Source of the DNA: UBA6170 sp942491385 | GTDB lineage: Bacteria > Chloroflexota > Anaerolineae > Anaerolineales > Anaerolineaceae | Length of the DNA stretch: 64,000 nucleotides | Assembly (NCBI GenBank): GCA_942491385.1 | Contig: CALOAF010000003.1 | Span: forward strand, 1 to 64,000 | Direction: 5' to 3' | In this document: in pieces, positions 25,701 to 34,600 of the stretch | How the letters are laid out: each line of letters starts with the position of its first letter | How positions within the stretch are numbered: the first letter of the stretch is position 1 | Notes under the pieces: generated by a model | What the model saw: only the letters and a program-made list of their open reading frames with translations | Database searches by the model: none | What the model was told of the DNA's origin: nothing | Translations under genes and position numbers: made by a program

Positions 25701-25857
25701 GTACTTCGAACCATTTAGCTGAATATACCAGCTTTTGTGCGGTATCCGTACCGTAATCATTTTCAATGAAAGTAGCGCCCCCGATGGCAATGGCAAAAAC
25801 AAGAATGTATAATCCGGCGAACCCGGTAGAGAATAGCGTATCGAAAATTTTCTTCAT
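22759..25857 (-). CDS. ccsBA: fused cytochrome c biogenesis protein CcsBA (ResB-ResC)
   Basis: A 1032-aa polytopic membrane protein. The N-terminal half (about residues 1-460) is ResB-like, with membrane spans around a large periplasmic domain. A middle periplasmic region carries the Bacteroidota phrase GRIKPMHTLASEVLRKIS. The last 330 residues are CcsA/ResC, with multiple spans and the haem-handling WWD signature GVWANESWGRYWGWDAKETW at about residue 925. The fusion exports haem and attaches it to CxxCH motifs of apocytochromes (system II). It would serve the di-haem peroxidase encoded at 11835. The gene is followed by a strong terminator and has a free 260-base upstream region. Fused CcsBA is known in epsilonproteobacteria and Bacteroidota. 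Confidence 0.93.
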   Translation of the reverse strand: MKKIFDTLFSTGFAGLYILVFAIAIGGATFIENDYGTDTAQKLVYSAKWFEVLLLFFSVALLVNILKYRLYRKEKLSVFLFHISILIIFLGALITRYTGYEGMMSIREGSASNQILSSDTWLQTSVFDGSDGLLFENKVLFGSWGKNKFSKTYRTPDNDIGVELLDFIPNAVEELQEDPEGDLIMELVASSGDGQRRDLFLKNGETRLLGSYVFAFDSLEEANVIQFKYENDSIFFRTDESVTAMQMGTMAGDTLEADVFHPFNVRTLYTFSGISLVMKNFIPKAKLNLVPGSLKVTSGQKNALKLRYSCQEESKEVVVFGTRSVKGGAEELELCGKRIFVAYGSKYIDLPFSLKLNDFELERYPGSKSPSSYASEVTLLDGAKGVNKDYRIYMNNVLNYRGYRFFQSSYDPDELGTVLSVNHDYWGTMVSYLGYFLLALGMIVTLFARKSRFVSLVRKVEGLSNRATVITGLVILTGALPLTLDGKALFPVDSIPVIDKMHADSMSSILVQDFKGRIKPMHTLASEVLRKISRKDELFGQNPMQVFLSMAAFPDVWQDVPILKITHPKIGELINNDGERACFVEFFDQQGRYLLSSELERANQMKSSQRGTYEKELIKVDERLNIVNYVFSSALLKIYPREDTTDTYWDSPIDISQSPVEENNVFTTKFYSAYVNYLRDAAQSGNWDTDISFYDLLWQYQHKFGTHIAPSAKKIAYEISYNKLDIFSRLMKVYIFAGFYLLILLLLRTFNPKRKLRIPIIIGFTILILSFLAHTYGLGVRWYISGHAPWSNAYESLVYIAWASMLAGVIFMRRSPLTLATTAILASMVLSVAGLQMMDPELTPLVPVLKSYWLSIHVSMIVASYGFLALGALMGLLNMLIMIINYKGLNDNLKRTLKELTYINEMTLTIGVFLLSIGTFLGGVWANESWGRYWGWDAKETWALVTILVYAFVLHMRLIPGYRGRYAFNMASIVAYGSVIMTYFGVNYYLSGLHSYATGDPVPIPTFVYYTIAILAVVGISAFFANRNAEKA

Positions 25858-26117
25858 TGGTGTTACATTAGTTTGGCTCAGTTATTTCCCAAAATAGGGA
25901 TACATAATTGACCATAAGACAATCTGCATGAAAAAGCGATAAGCAAAAATGATGTTTAAATCCTTAACTACCAACGCTTAGCAGCCAAACAAGTTGTCAA
26001 TTGTTTATTATTAGTTCGATAAGAAATTACAGTTTTTTTTTAAAAAAAAGCCTGAATTTCTTTGGAGTAACAAATTTAGGACATTTCTAATCAACCACCG
26101 AAAAAACGCGTAAGATT

Positions 26118-27053
26118 CTATTTGGGTACTTTTATTTTATATGTTTTCCCGGATGCGTTTGGTAGGGTTGCAGTCCTTAACCATGGGTTGTAAACCTTCA
26201 AAATGCGGTATGTTGTTCCATGTTGGATAGCAAAATCACCCAGGTTTTCTATGGATTTTTTCACTTCGATGATCTTGTAATCATCCAGTGGTTTATAGTA
26301 ATCTATCTTTTCGAGATAATACCCGAAAGTCTCCGGATCTTCGATCAGGGATTTGAGGGCAACGATCCTGAACAGATACCTCGAGGTTTCCTCATTCAGA
26401 TTCAGATCAAAATAAGTTTTCGCTCTCTGCGCTTCGATTTCCTTCGCCAGGTTGGTTTCTCCAAAATTATAGGCGGCAGCGGCCATGGTCCAGGTACCAA
26501 AGCGCTTTTTCAGGCTCTTGATCAATTTACAGGCCGCCAGGGTTGACTTTTCAATATGGTATCTTTCATCCACTTCTCTGCGAACTTCCATTTGATAGTA
26601 CTCGGCATTGCCCTCCATAAATTGCCATATTCCACAGGCCCCCGCAGGAGATTTTACATTTCTCAAATTGCTTTCCGCTACTGCTACATATTTAAAATCC
26701 CGGGGAACTCCCTGTTCTTCCAGGATTTTTTCGATAACCGGGAAATACCTGCCCGAAGCTTTTATATTCATCAAGGTACTGGAATGCCAATAAGTATTGA
26801 CCAGCATTTCCCGCTCCAACCGTTCATAGACATCGAAATTATCCAGTGGAAATACTTCTCCACAAAAAGAATACGACTTTTTTAATTTCATATCTTCCAC
26901 CACCTGCGGAACCCCTTTCTTTTGTCCGCTAAGTCCGGTAAAAGCAGGGGGATGCTGCTCCTTTTCGGGAGTATCATTACAGGTTGAAATTAACAGGAAG
27001 AACATTAACACACTGGCAAGGGCGGTTATCAGAATACGGGTTGATCTCTTCAT
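26118..27053 (-). CDS. lytic transglycosylase (SLT domain)
   Basis: A 311-aa protein with an N-terminal membrane or lipoprotein-like signal (MKRSTRILITALASVLMFFL, then a Cys at residue 25). The transglycosylase domain includes FKYVAVAESNLRN, with the catalytic Glu at residue 127, SPAGACGIWQFM, and MAAAAYNFGETNL. This is the goose-lysozyme-like family 1 (Slt/MltD) arrangement, which cleaves the MurNAc-GlcNAc bond to form 1,6-anhydro ends. The C-terminal NLGDFAIQHGTTYRILKVYN is reminiscent of a LysM-type module. It probably remodels peptidoglycan. No partner gene is adjacent on the same strand within 180 bases. Confidence 0.88.
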   Translation of the reverse strand: MKRSTRILITALASVLMFFLLISTCNDTPEKEQHPPAFTGLSGQKKGVPQVVEDMKLKKSYSFCGEVFPLDNFDVYERLEREMLVNTYWHSSTLMNIKASGRYFPVIEKILEEQGVPRDFKYVAVAESNLRNVKSPAGACGIWQFMEGNAEYYQMEVRREVDERYHIEKSTLAACKLIKSLKKRFGTWTMAAAAYNFGETNLAKEIEAQRAKTYFDLNLNEETSRYLFRIVALKSLIEDPETFGYYLEKIDYYKPLDDYKIIEVKKSIENLGDFAIQHGTTYRILKVYNPWLRTATLPNASGKTYKIKVPK

Positions 27054-27242
27054 ACGAATTTTTGATTTGAGAACTGCAAATTCAATGGGTTGGGGAGAAA
27101 AAATGAATGGCTAATATAATACAAAACCCACCGATGGACGGATTTAAGCGGCAGATAAAAAGCAACGTTATTCGAAAATGGGAAAGCAGGGCGGAAATCC
27201 TCCCTTTTTATCCGAAATCATAACACGGCAGCAAAAAGGCCG

Positions 27243-27749
27243 TTATTTCTTTTTGAATACAGGAACTGTGGAGCAAGCCTCACCAAACATAATACTTTTG
27301 GCATAGGGGCGTAATTTGGATGTAATATCCAGGTAAGCTGAGGCAGGAACTGGTTTTTCACCGCATCCCTTGATAATTACGCGTTGATCCTCAAATGCTG
27401 TCCAGTCTTTTTCATCGAGGGCCTTTCCCATAGCATACTTGTAATATTCCTCCGGTGTACCCTGGAAAACATCTGCAGCATAAGGAGAAAGATTGGAGGC
27501 TACCAACATATAAGCCCAAAGAGGAATGATCGCATTTGAGGAGCAATTGACCAACACTATTTTTCCTTCGTATTGTGTCCAGTCATGTTCTTTCATCGAA
27601 ACCCGAAAATCTTTTTCCTTCAACATCAACTCCATAAACAGATAATCTTTGAGGTCAAAGTTTATCACTTCCTGTCCGGGAAAAAAGTCTTCCAGGTTCA
27701 GGGTAATCAATCCGCTGTTGGCTACTTTGTTTACTAATGGTTTGTCCAT
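27243..27749 (-). CDS. DUF2480 family protein
   Basis: A 168-aa soluble protein beginning MDKPLVNKVANSGLITLNLE, an almost diagnostic start for DUF2480, a family restricted largely to Bacteroidota. Conserved patches are WTQYEGKIVLVNCSSNAIIP, LVASNLSPYA and VIIKGCGEKPVPASAYLDIT. The cysteines in NCSSNA and KGCGE hint at a metal or redox site, but no function is known. It starts 45 bases after the scpB stop on the same strand and is probably co-transcribed with it. Confidence 0.88.
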   Translation of the reverse strand: MDKPLVNKVANSGLITLNLEDFFPGQEVINFDLKDYLFMELMLKEKDFRVSMKEHDWTQYEGKIVLVNCSSNAIIPLWAYMLVASNLSPYAADVFQGTPEEYYKYAMGKALDEKDWTAFEDQRVIIKGCGEKPVPASAYLDITSKLRPYAKSIMFGEACSTVPVFKKK

Positions 27750-27793
27750 GATTACTGGTTTCTGATTTCTGGTTTCTGTTTATTTGTTATTGA

Positions 27794-28435
27794 TTAATCT
27801 TCGGTGTCGTCCCCTTCCGTTTCCCGTTCCATGGCCTCTACTTCATCAATGCTGATTTCCGGGACTTCTTCTTCAATCGGAGCTGCTTCTCCAATTTGAT
27901 TCTCCGGTACTTTGAAGTCCTTTGGTTTGGGCAGGTCCTCAATGTTTTTCAGCCCGAAATAGTCCATGAACTTTTGGCTGGTTCCGTACAATAAAGGGCG
28001 CCCGGGACCTTCACTCCTACCCACAATAGAAACAAGTTCCTTCTCTAAAAGTTTTTGAATGGAATAATCACAGCTCACCCCGCGGATACGTTCTAAATCC
28101 ATCTTGGTTACGGGTTGCTTATAGGCGATGATGGAGAGCGTTTCCAGAGCGGCCCGGGAAAGCCTTCTGCGCATGGTCTGTTTGAGATAAATGCCGACGG
28201 TTTGATGATAGCTGCCCTTACTCAAAAACTGGTACCCATCTGCGATTTCGACAATTTCAATTGCATAATCGTCTTTTGCATAACGCTCCTGTAATCGTCC
28301 GATGGCTGATAAAATTTCCTCTTCGGAGAATTTCAATCCGAAAGCTTCCGTGAGGCAATTTCTGATATCCTTTAAGCCGATTGGTGTATCTGCTGTAAAG
28401 ATCAGACTCTCGATATGTTGTGCCAAATATTCCAT
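27794..28435 (-). CDS. scpB: segregation and condensation protein B
   Basis: A 213-aa protein with two winged-helix domains: residues 1-85 (MEYLAQHIESLIFTADTP, EILSAIGRLQERY) and residues 90-165, including RAALETLSIIAYKQPVTKMD and IRGVSCDYSIQKLLEKELV. These are ScpB signatures. ScpB pairs with ScpA on SMC to organise and separate chromosomes. The last 50 residues are acidic and probably disordered, as in many homologues. No scpA or smc gene lies nearby. It leads a likely two-gene unit with the DUF2480 gene. Confidence 0.93.
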   Translation of the reverse strand: MEYLAQHIESLIFTADTPIGLKDIRNCLTEAFGLKFSEEEILSAIGRLQERYAKDDYAIEIVEIADGYQFLSKGSYHQTVGIYLKQTMRRRLSRAALETLSIIAYKQPVTKMDLERIRGVSCDYSIQKLLEKELVSIVGRSEGPGRPLLYGTSQKFMDYFGLKNIEDLPKPKDFKVPENQIGEAAPIEEEVPEISIDEVEAMERETEGDDTED

Positions 28436-28580
28436 CCTGCAAAAGTAAGGTTAAATTGACAATTCAAAACTTCCTGTTTACAAAAAACTTTTTCTTGTTC
28501 TTAAGGGTAGACAAAAGTTGATGTGTATTCAACCGAAAATGTAATATTTAGCGTATGTTACAATAATAAAAATACGAACC

Positions 28581-30407
28581 ATGAGATTTTTGTTGATCCT
28601 GATAACAACCAGCCTTTTGACCTTAGGTTCTTTAAAGGGACAATCGCCACAGATTGACACCGAATACGGTCCAATAGTCGGTTCTAAAATAGATGAAGTG
28701 TATGAATTCCTTGGGATTCCCTTTGCCACTCCGCCTACCGGTGAACTGAGATGGCGGAATCCACAACCTCCACAATCATGGTCCACCCCGATCCTTACCC
28801 AGGAATATGGCCCGAAATGTCCGCAAAAGAGCTTCTCCCAGGGCGATACAACCGCAGTGTTCGAAGGTAATGAAGATTGTCTTTACCTCAATATCTGGAC
28901 TCCTGACACTGCCCAGGTCTATCTTCCGGTGATGGTCTTCATTCATGGTGGCGGTAATCAACAGGGATCTGCTTCACAGATTGCCTATGGAACAGAATTA
29001 TATTACGGTAAAAACATGAGTGAACGTGGCCAGGTAGTTGTGGTCACTATCCAATACAGATTGGGGCCTTTGGGCTTTCTTGTTCATCCCGGGCTGGAGC
29101 CTGAAAGTTCTGAAAATACCTCAGGAAATTATGCGGTCATGGATCAAATATTAGCCCTTGAATGGATACAAGACAATATTGTACACTTTGGAGGTGATCC
29201 TGAACGGGTGATGATCTTTGGAGAGAGTGCCGGTGCTGTAAATGTTGGTAATTTAATGACCACACCCATGGCGGCAGACCTCTTCAGCCGTGCTGCCATC
29301 CAAAGTGGAAGTCCTAACCTGCAAACCTATGAGGATGGTTTAGAATACGGTTTGGAATATGCTGATAATCTCAATGCTTCCGGATCAAATCAGGAACAAA
29401 TTGCTTTCCTGAGAGGCCTCAGTGCTGAAGAATTGCTGGCCGGTATTGAAAGCCCGTTGAGCGGCGGCTTTGTACAATCCAAATGGAAACCAACCCTGGA
29501 CAATTATATTTTCACCGATACACCACTGAATATCATTCAATCAGGTGATTTCAATAAAGTCCCGCTTATCATTGGATCAAATGCTGATGAAATGAGTCTC
29601 TCCTCGCCTCCTGTCGTTACTGAGGCAATGGTTGATGCCTTGATAAACCTTTTCATTCCCCTACACCTCAGACCGCTTGCTCAGGAACTGTATTATCAAG
29701 GCAACGCGAAAATGACCTATATCCAAATGCTCACTGATGCTCAATTTACCACTCCGGCAAGAAGAATTGCCCGATGCATTAGCCAAAACCAGGAGGAACC
29801 TGTTTTCAGGTATTTCTTCACTTATCCAGGAACCCCTGGCAATTTCGGCGCTTACCACGGTATCGAATTGATTTATTTGTTTAACAATTTTGAAAATTCA
29901 AGCCTGGGCGGCACACCCCTTCATACCATTCAGGATGATAGTGTACAAATGAATATGCTCAATTATTGGGTAAACTTTGCGTATAGTGGTTCCCCGAATG
30001 ATGCCGAAATGGAAAATTGGCCCATTTATGATTCAGGTGATGATTGTTATCTGGAAATAAAACCCACCCCGGATGGCAGTCAATGTGAATTAAGGAGATT
30101 AAAATCAAACCTTTGGGATGCAGTAGTGAATTTCCCCGGATGTACCTCCGCGGTCAATAATTATGAAGTGGAAAGGGAAAATGACAATTGGCAAATTTCA
30201 CCAAATCCAACAACAGGCATCTTTACCCTCCAATCAACCAACAAAGCTGTTCCATTTGAAGTTGCTATCTTTAATCCTGCAGGGCATATCATTAAAAAGT
30301 ACAGTAATCATAATTATTATGACCTGGCAGACCTGCCAAATGGATTATATTTTCTGAATATCAAAACCAGGGATGGATTTGTTACAAAAAAAATTGTGAA
30401 GCAATAG
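28581..30407 (+). CDS. type B carboxylesterase with T9SS sorting domain
   Basis: A 608-aa secreted protein (signal MRFLLILITTSLLTLGSLKG). The esterase domain (residues about 22-520) opens with YGPIVGSKIDEVYEFLGIPF, carries the oxyanion motif VFIHGGGNQQGSA and the nucleophile elbow FGESAGAVNVG with Ser216, and ends its triad with an acidic residue in SNADEMSL and the His in AYHGIELIYLF. The last 85 residues (ISPNPTTGIFTLQ through GLYFLNIKTRDGFVTKKIVK) are a T9SS type A sorting domain, so the enzyme is exported across the outer membrane and probably cell-attached. It would hydrolyse esters of unknown nature. A strong terminator follows. Confidence 0.93.
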   Translation: MRFLLILITTSLLTLGSLKGQSPQIDTEYGPIVGSKIDEVYEFLGIPFATPPTGELRWRNPQPPQSWSTPILTQEYGPKCPQKSFSQGDTTAVFEGNEDCLYLNIWTPDTAQVYLPVMVFIHGGGNQQGSASQIAYGTELYYGKNMSERGQVVVVTIQYRLGPLGFLVHPGLEPESSENTSGNYAVMDQILALEWIQDNIVHFGGDPERVMIFGESAGAVNVGNLMTTPMAADLFSRAAIQSGSPNLQTYEDGLEYGLEYADNLNASGSNQEQIAFLRGLSAEELLAGIESPLSGGFVQSKWKPTLDNYIFTDTPLNIIQSGDFNKVPLIIGSNADEMSLSSPPVVTEAMVDALINLFIPLHLRPLAQELYYQGNAKMTYIQMLTDAQFTTPARRIARCISQNQEEPVFRYFFTYPGTPGNFGAYHGIELIYLFNNFENSSLGGTPLHTIQDDSVQMNMLNYWVNFAYSGSPNDAEMENWPIYDSGDDCYLEIKPTPDGSQCELRRLKSNLWDAVVNFPGCTSAVNNYEVERENDNWQISPNPTTGIFTLQSTNKAVPFEVAIFNPAGHIIKKYSNHNYYDLADLPNGLYFLNIKTRDGFVTKKIVKQ

Positions 30408-30431
30408 TTTACAGCTTTAATGAATACAAAA

Positions 30432-30462
30432 AAGCCTCTTGCGCCGTGGCGCAAGAGGCTTA
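30432..30462. terminator. bidirectional terminator
   Basis: AAGCCTCTTGCGC pairs perfectly with GCGCAAGAGGCTT around the loop CGTGG. It lies between the convergent stops of the carboxylesterase gene (30407) and the T9SS protein gene (30499), with A/T-rich flanks on both sides, so it can serve both. Confidence 0.85.
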
Positions 30463-30498
30463 AATATGCTGTATTTATTGTCTTAACGGATTATTTTC

Positions 30499-31623
30499 TT
30501 AATCCATACGGACAAATCTCTTATTAAATATTGAGCCGCTGTTCGACATTTTGAGGTTGTAAATGCCCGTTGGCAGTTCACTGATATCAAATTGTAGATC
30601 CAGGTCGGTTACCTTTGCAATATTTTCAACACGCACCAGTTTACCTTGTTCGTTGTAGAATTCAAGCACTACAGATTCTCCTTCCCATAAACTTGGCAAT
30701 TGAACATTGAGTTCTCTGACAACAGGATTAGGATATACGCTGACATCTGGAATTTCTTCACAATCTAATTCAACAGAAATGGTACTGGAGTAATTTACCG
30801 TACCATTGAAATCCACTTGCTTCAAGCGGTAATAGACTGTTCCTTTTCTCATACCCGGAGCTAAGTCATCTGTATAAGCATAACGCACTTCCACATTTGA
30901 ATTTCCGGAACCTTTGATCTCTCCAACAGGAACGAAATCCTGCTTTAAAGCAGTTTTTCGCTCAAGGATGAATTTATCATTATCGATTTCAGAAATCGTG
31001 GTCCAGTCCAGGTCAATTTTTTTACAATCGTTGACCTGGGCACGGAAGGAAGTCATGTTGATCGGTAAAGTGATGTCTACACCAAGGGAGAAAGAAAAAG
31101 CATCATTGGTATCGTCATTCTGAAATGCCTGCAGACAAGCATTTGCCGAAGGGTTTGGATCTAATGGAAAAGTCCTGAAAATATTTACGGAAGCCATTAC
31201 ATCTGAACATCCATTGGCAATGAGGGCTTCCACATCAACCGTAAAGTCACCATTGAAACCGCCAAAAGAGAAAGAGACATCAACATTGGAATAACCCTTT
31301 AGCGTTTTATTCGGCGCATCCCAATACCAGTCAAAAATTCCCGGATCGGTGACGTTTGTGGTTCCAGTGATCCCATACTCCGCTGTACCGGGAAACGAAA
31401 TGGCGACCCCCCAGCTTCCAGCAGGAGCAAAACCGACCAAATCACTCACATCCAGCAATTGCCAGGTAAATGTCACAGCATTGGTTTCCCCTTGATTTGT
31501 ACAAGCTTCTGATGTTGCAATGGCATTCATTGTCAAATCAATTTGGTCACTCATACATTGGCTGTAAATACTTTTCCCGGAGAAAAGCAACAACATTAAT
31601 AAAATTAATTTAAATCTCATCAT
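30499..31623 (-). CDS. secreted protein with T9SS type A sorting domain, partner of the giant protein
   Basis: A 374-aa protein from ATG 31623 (or 31620) with signal MRFKLILLMLLLFSGKSIYS. The N-terminal 170 residues contain several Cys and are unrecognised (FTWQLLDVSDLVGFAPAGSW, FSFGGFNGDFTVDVEALI). Residues about 190-290 form a fibronectin/Ig-like unit common in T9SS cargo (LDWTTISEIDNDKFILERK, GTVYYRLKQVDFNGTVNYS). The end is a type A sorting domain (VSVYPNPVVRELNVQLPS, then GIYNLKMSNSGSIFNKRFVR). Its start is 52 bases after the stop of the 3219-aa gene on the same strand, so they are probably one operon. The tight link suggests the two act together at the cell surface. Confidence 0.85.
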   Translation of the reverse strand: MMRFKLILLMLLLFSGKSIYSQCMSDQIDLTMNAIATSEACTNQGETNAVTFTWQLLDVSDLVGFAPAGSWGVAISFPGTAEYGITGTTNVTDPGIFDWYWDAPNKTLKGYSNVDVSFSFGGFNGDFTVDVEALIANGCSDVMASVNIFRTFPLDPNPSANACLQAFQNDDTNDAFSFSLGVDITLPINMTSFRAQVNDCKKIDLDWTTISEIDNDKFILERKTALKQDFVPVGEIKGSGNSNVEVRYAYTDDLAPGMRKGTVYYRLKQVDFNGTVNYSSTISVELDCEEIPDVSVYPNPVVRELNVQLPSLWEGESVVLEFYNEQGKLVRVENIAKVTDLDLQFDISELPTGIYNLKMSNSGSIFNKRFVRMD

Positions 31624-31674
31624 TTTATATTTTATGGAGATGGCCCACACCAGGCCATCTCCCTTTTAAACTGT

Positions 31675-34600
31675 TTAGTTAATGATAAATCCAACAGAAG
31701 TTGAGTTATTCCCCGGATCAACATCGCCTGCCGTTCCTGTCGGTAAGAACCCTCGGATAACACCCTGTGAGTTAGGAGCACCAACTGCTGTGAAGTTAAT
31801 ACTAATTACACTAATTCCTCCGTTTCCTGGAATAGTCACCCCAGGTTTAGACTCCAGCAAGTACCCAATCGGAATCGGCGTAATATTCCAATCGTTATTG
31901 TTAACCGATACACCACCGAATACGTTAGCTGTAGTAGCCATTGGATCTATTGCGTTGGTCATTACAGTTCCAGAAGGAACGTTGATAACAAAGGATACAG
32001 GTGTATTCGTATCATCAACACCAATATTCTGGATCAGGAACACTCCATCTCTCGATTGTCCCGGTATAAATGAGCTACCGTCCATTGCATAAATGGTCGT
32101 CAATTCTGTGAATGCACACTGCTCAACCTCAAATACGGCGACTTCAGAGTAAATAGATCCACATTGAGGCAAAGTCGCCTCAAGACGAAGATCAACGGTT
32201 TCACCTACGGAAGGCCAGATTGAGGTAAAAGAAGTAAGGAATAAGCTGGTACCGTTATACCCAGCGATAGAAGATGGTACATTAGTCCAACCACCACCGT
32301 TATTGTATTGCCACTGATATGTGATTGTACCGGCACCTTCATTAAATGCAACTGCAGTGAAACTAGCTAACGCATCATCCTGACATACGGTTAGATCTGC
32401 TGGTTGTAAATCCCAACCTGTTGGCCCGTTGACATTTAAAGTAAATACTTCTGATAACTCCAGACATCCTCTGTCATAAACAGAAACCTGACAGTACAGA
32501 ACACCATTTGGAATAATCGGAGTACCACCTCCAAGCGTCAGTTCTGTATAAGGCAGATAATCTTCTGTTTCAATATAGGAACCAAATCCTAAAGTATTGA
32601 AATCATCAAACCAATCGGTGCCGTTAAAGCTGTACTTCCAATCGTATTCCGCAAAAGTAGGCGAATTGGTATTCACTCTGAAAGTTGCAGACCCTCCATT
32701 ACAAATAGTACGCACACGGCTTACTGGTACGTAAGTATCAATAATATTTCCAGGTCCAAGGAAGATAGTCTTTTCATCCATGACGGCACCACACTCTGTT
32801 CCCGGATCGTCTGTCATCAATTCAAGCGTTACCATCTCATTGGCTCTGTCACCAGGACCAGGATAATACTTGGCATTTAATAAATTGGCATTATCGAAGA
32901 ATCCATCTCCCTGTGTCATCCAGGTACCTGTAGTAGCTGCACCACCTATAGAACCGTTCAATTGAACAAATCCATTCGGGTAAGGGTCAATGTCTTCCTG
33001 ACAAACATCCATATCCATACCTGCATCAACCGTTGGTTCCGGATCAATGAACAAGGTCAGGAAGTCTGACACTGCAGCACACTCTGCTCCCGGAGGATCA
33101 TCTGTGGTGATCGTCAGAACAACTGATCCATTAAGGCTATCCAATGAACCTGGCGTATAAACAGTCATTACTGCTGTAGCATCATCAAAGGTTCCGTCTC
33201 CTGAAGTTGTCCACAATATTGACGTGGCAGCACCTCCGAAGAATGCACCACCGGTAAGGGTTGGTGTTTTACCGCAAATAAACTGGTCAACACCTGCTTG
33301 GACCGTCGCGGCAGATTCTATTCTGAATTCAATAGGATCTGACCATACCGTTGTACAACCCTCCAGACTAACTCTCAGTCTCAGAAAAACCGGATTTTGA
33401 CCAGGAGTGATCATGCTTGGATAAGCTGCAGAAGCAGCTGTTAAAGTCAATTCAGGGCTGTCGACACCAGTTGATCCACTAGCAGGAACATTTGAATATG
33501 ATCCCATTGGATCCATAAAAACATACTGCCACTGGTATTCCAGATCACCATTGCCACTTTCAGCAACGTTCGCGGTGAAGGTCCAACTTGTGATGGATTC
33601 ACATACGACCAAATCCTCAGGCATGGTAATTGCACCGATATCGCCATTTACTTCAAGCGTAAATACGTCGGAAGTTTCCATACATCCGCCATTGGTCAGT
33701 ATAACTCTAAACAAGTAATCATGTACCGTAGGGGTAACACCATTCAAGTTCAACCTCGTACCTCCCGCTAAGGAAGACACATCAAAGTTGGCCACACCAG
33801 TCAGCGGATTGGTCATATCATTAACATCCGTCCATCCGAGAACCCCATCGTTATATTGCCATTGTACGGCAGTTACAGGCGTTGCACCATGATCTACGCG
33901 GAAACTGGTATCATCACCATTACAAACGGTTCTGGTTCCAGCTGTTCCTCCACCCGGGATATAGCTTAAGGAAGTGAATGGGTCATTGAAATAAACCGTC
34001 ATCATATCCGAAGTCGATGTACAAGCAGAAGAACTTGGGAATCCAGTCAGTGTAAATTCTTTCAGACCAGCAGTGATATTTCCTGAAGTCGGAGTGTAAA
34101 TAGGAGTTAAGTTATTATAATCAGACAATAACAATCCAGACCCCGCGTGTGTCCATTCGACTGAGCCGACGGCACCTGTAGCGCCCCCTATGAACGGAAC
34201 CGGATCACCTGGCATTATTTCATCTTTACAAATAAAGATATCTTCTCCTGCATTTACTTCAACCGCTGCAAATAAGGTTAAGGTTAATGAATCAGAAGTT
34301 TCCGGACAAACATTTCCTACTGGATCGTTTGTTGTAAAGGTCATTGTAATATCATACCCTGCAGCACCCATGGTTTCTGCATTGCCAATATCATTTGGCC
34401 CTGGAATGTAAGTGGCTACCGTTGAATTCGGGTTGTTGAATATTCCATCTCCGCTGGAAGTCCAGGTACCACTTGTGGCACTCATTAGATCCAATACTGC
34501 CGTTAATACCGGCGTATCTCCTTCACAAATCTCATTGGCAACAACTGGTGTCGAAGCACTTATTGATAAAATTTGTGGCGGATTAGCTGCTATGGAGAAC

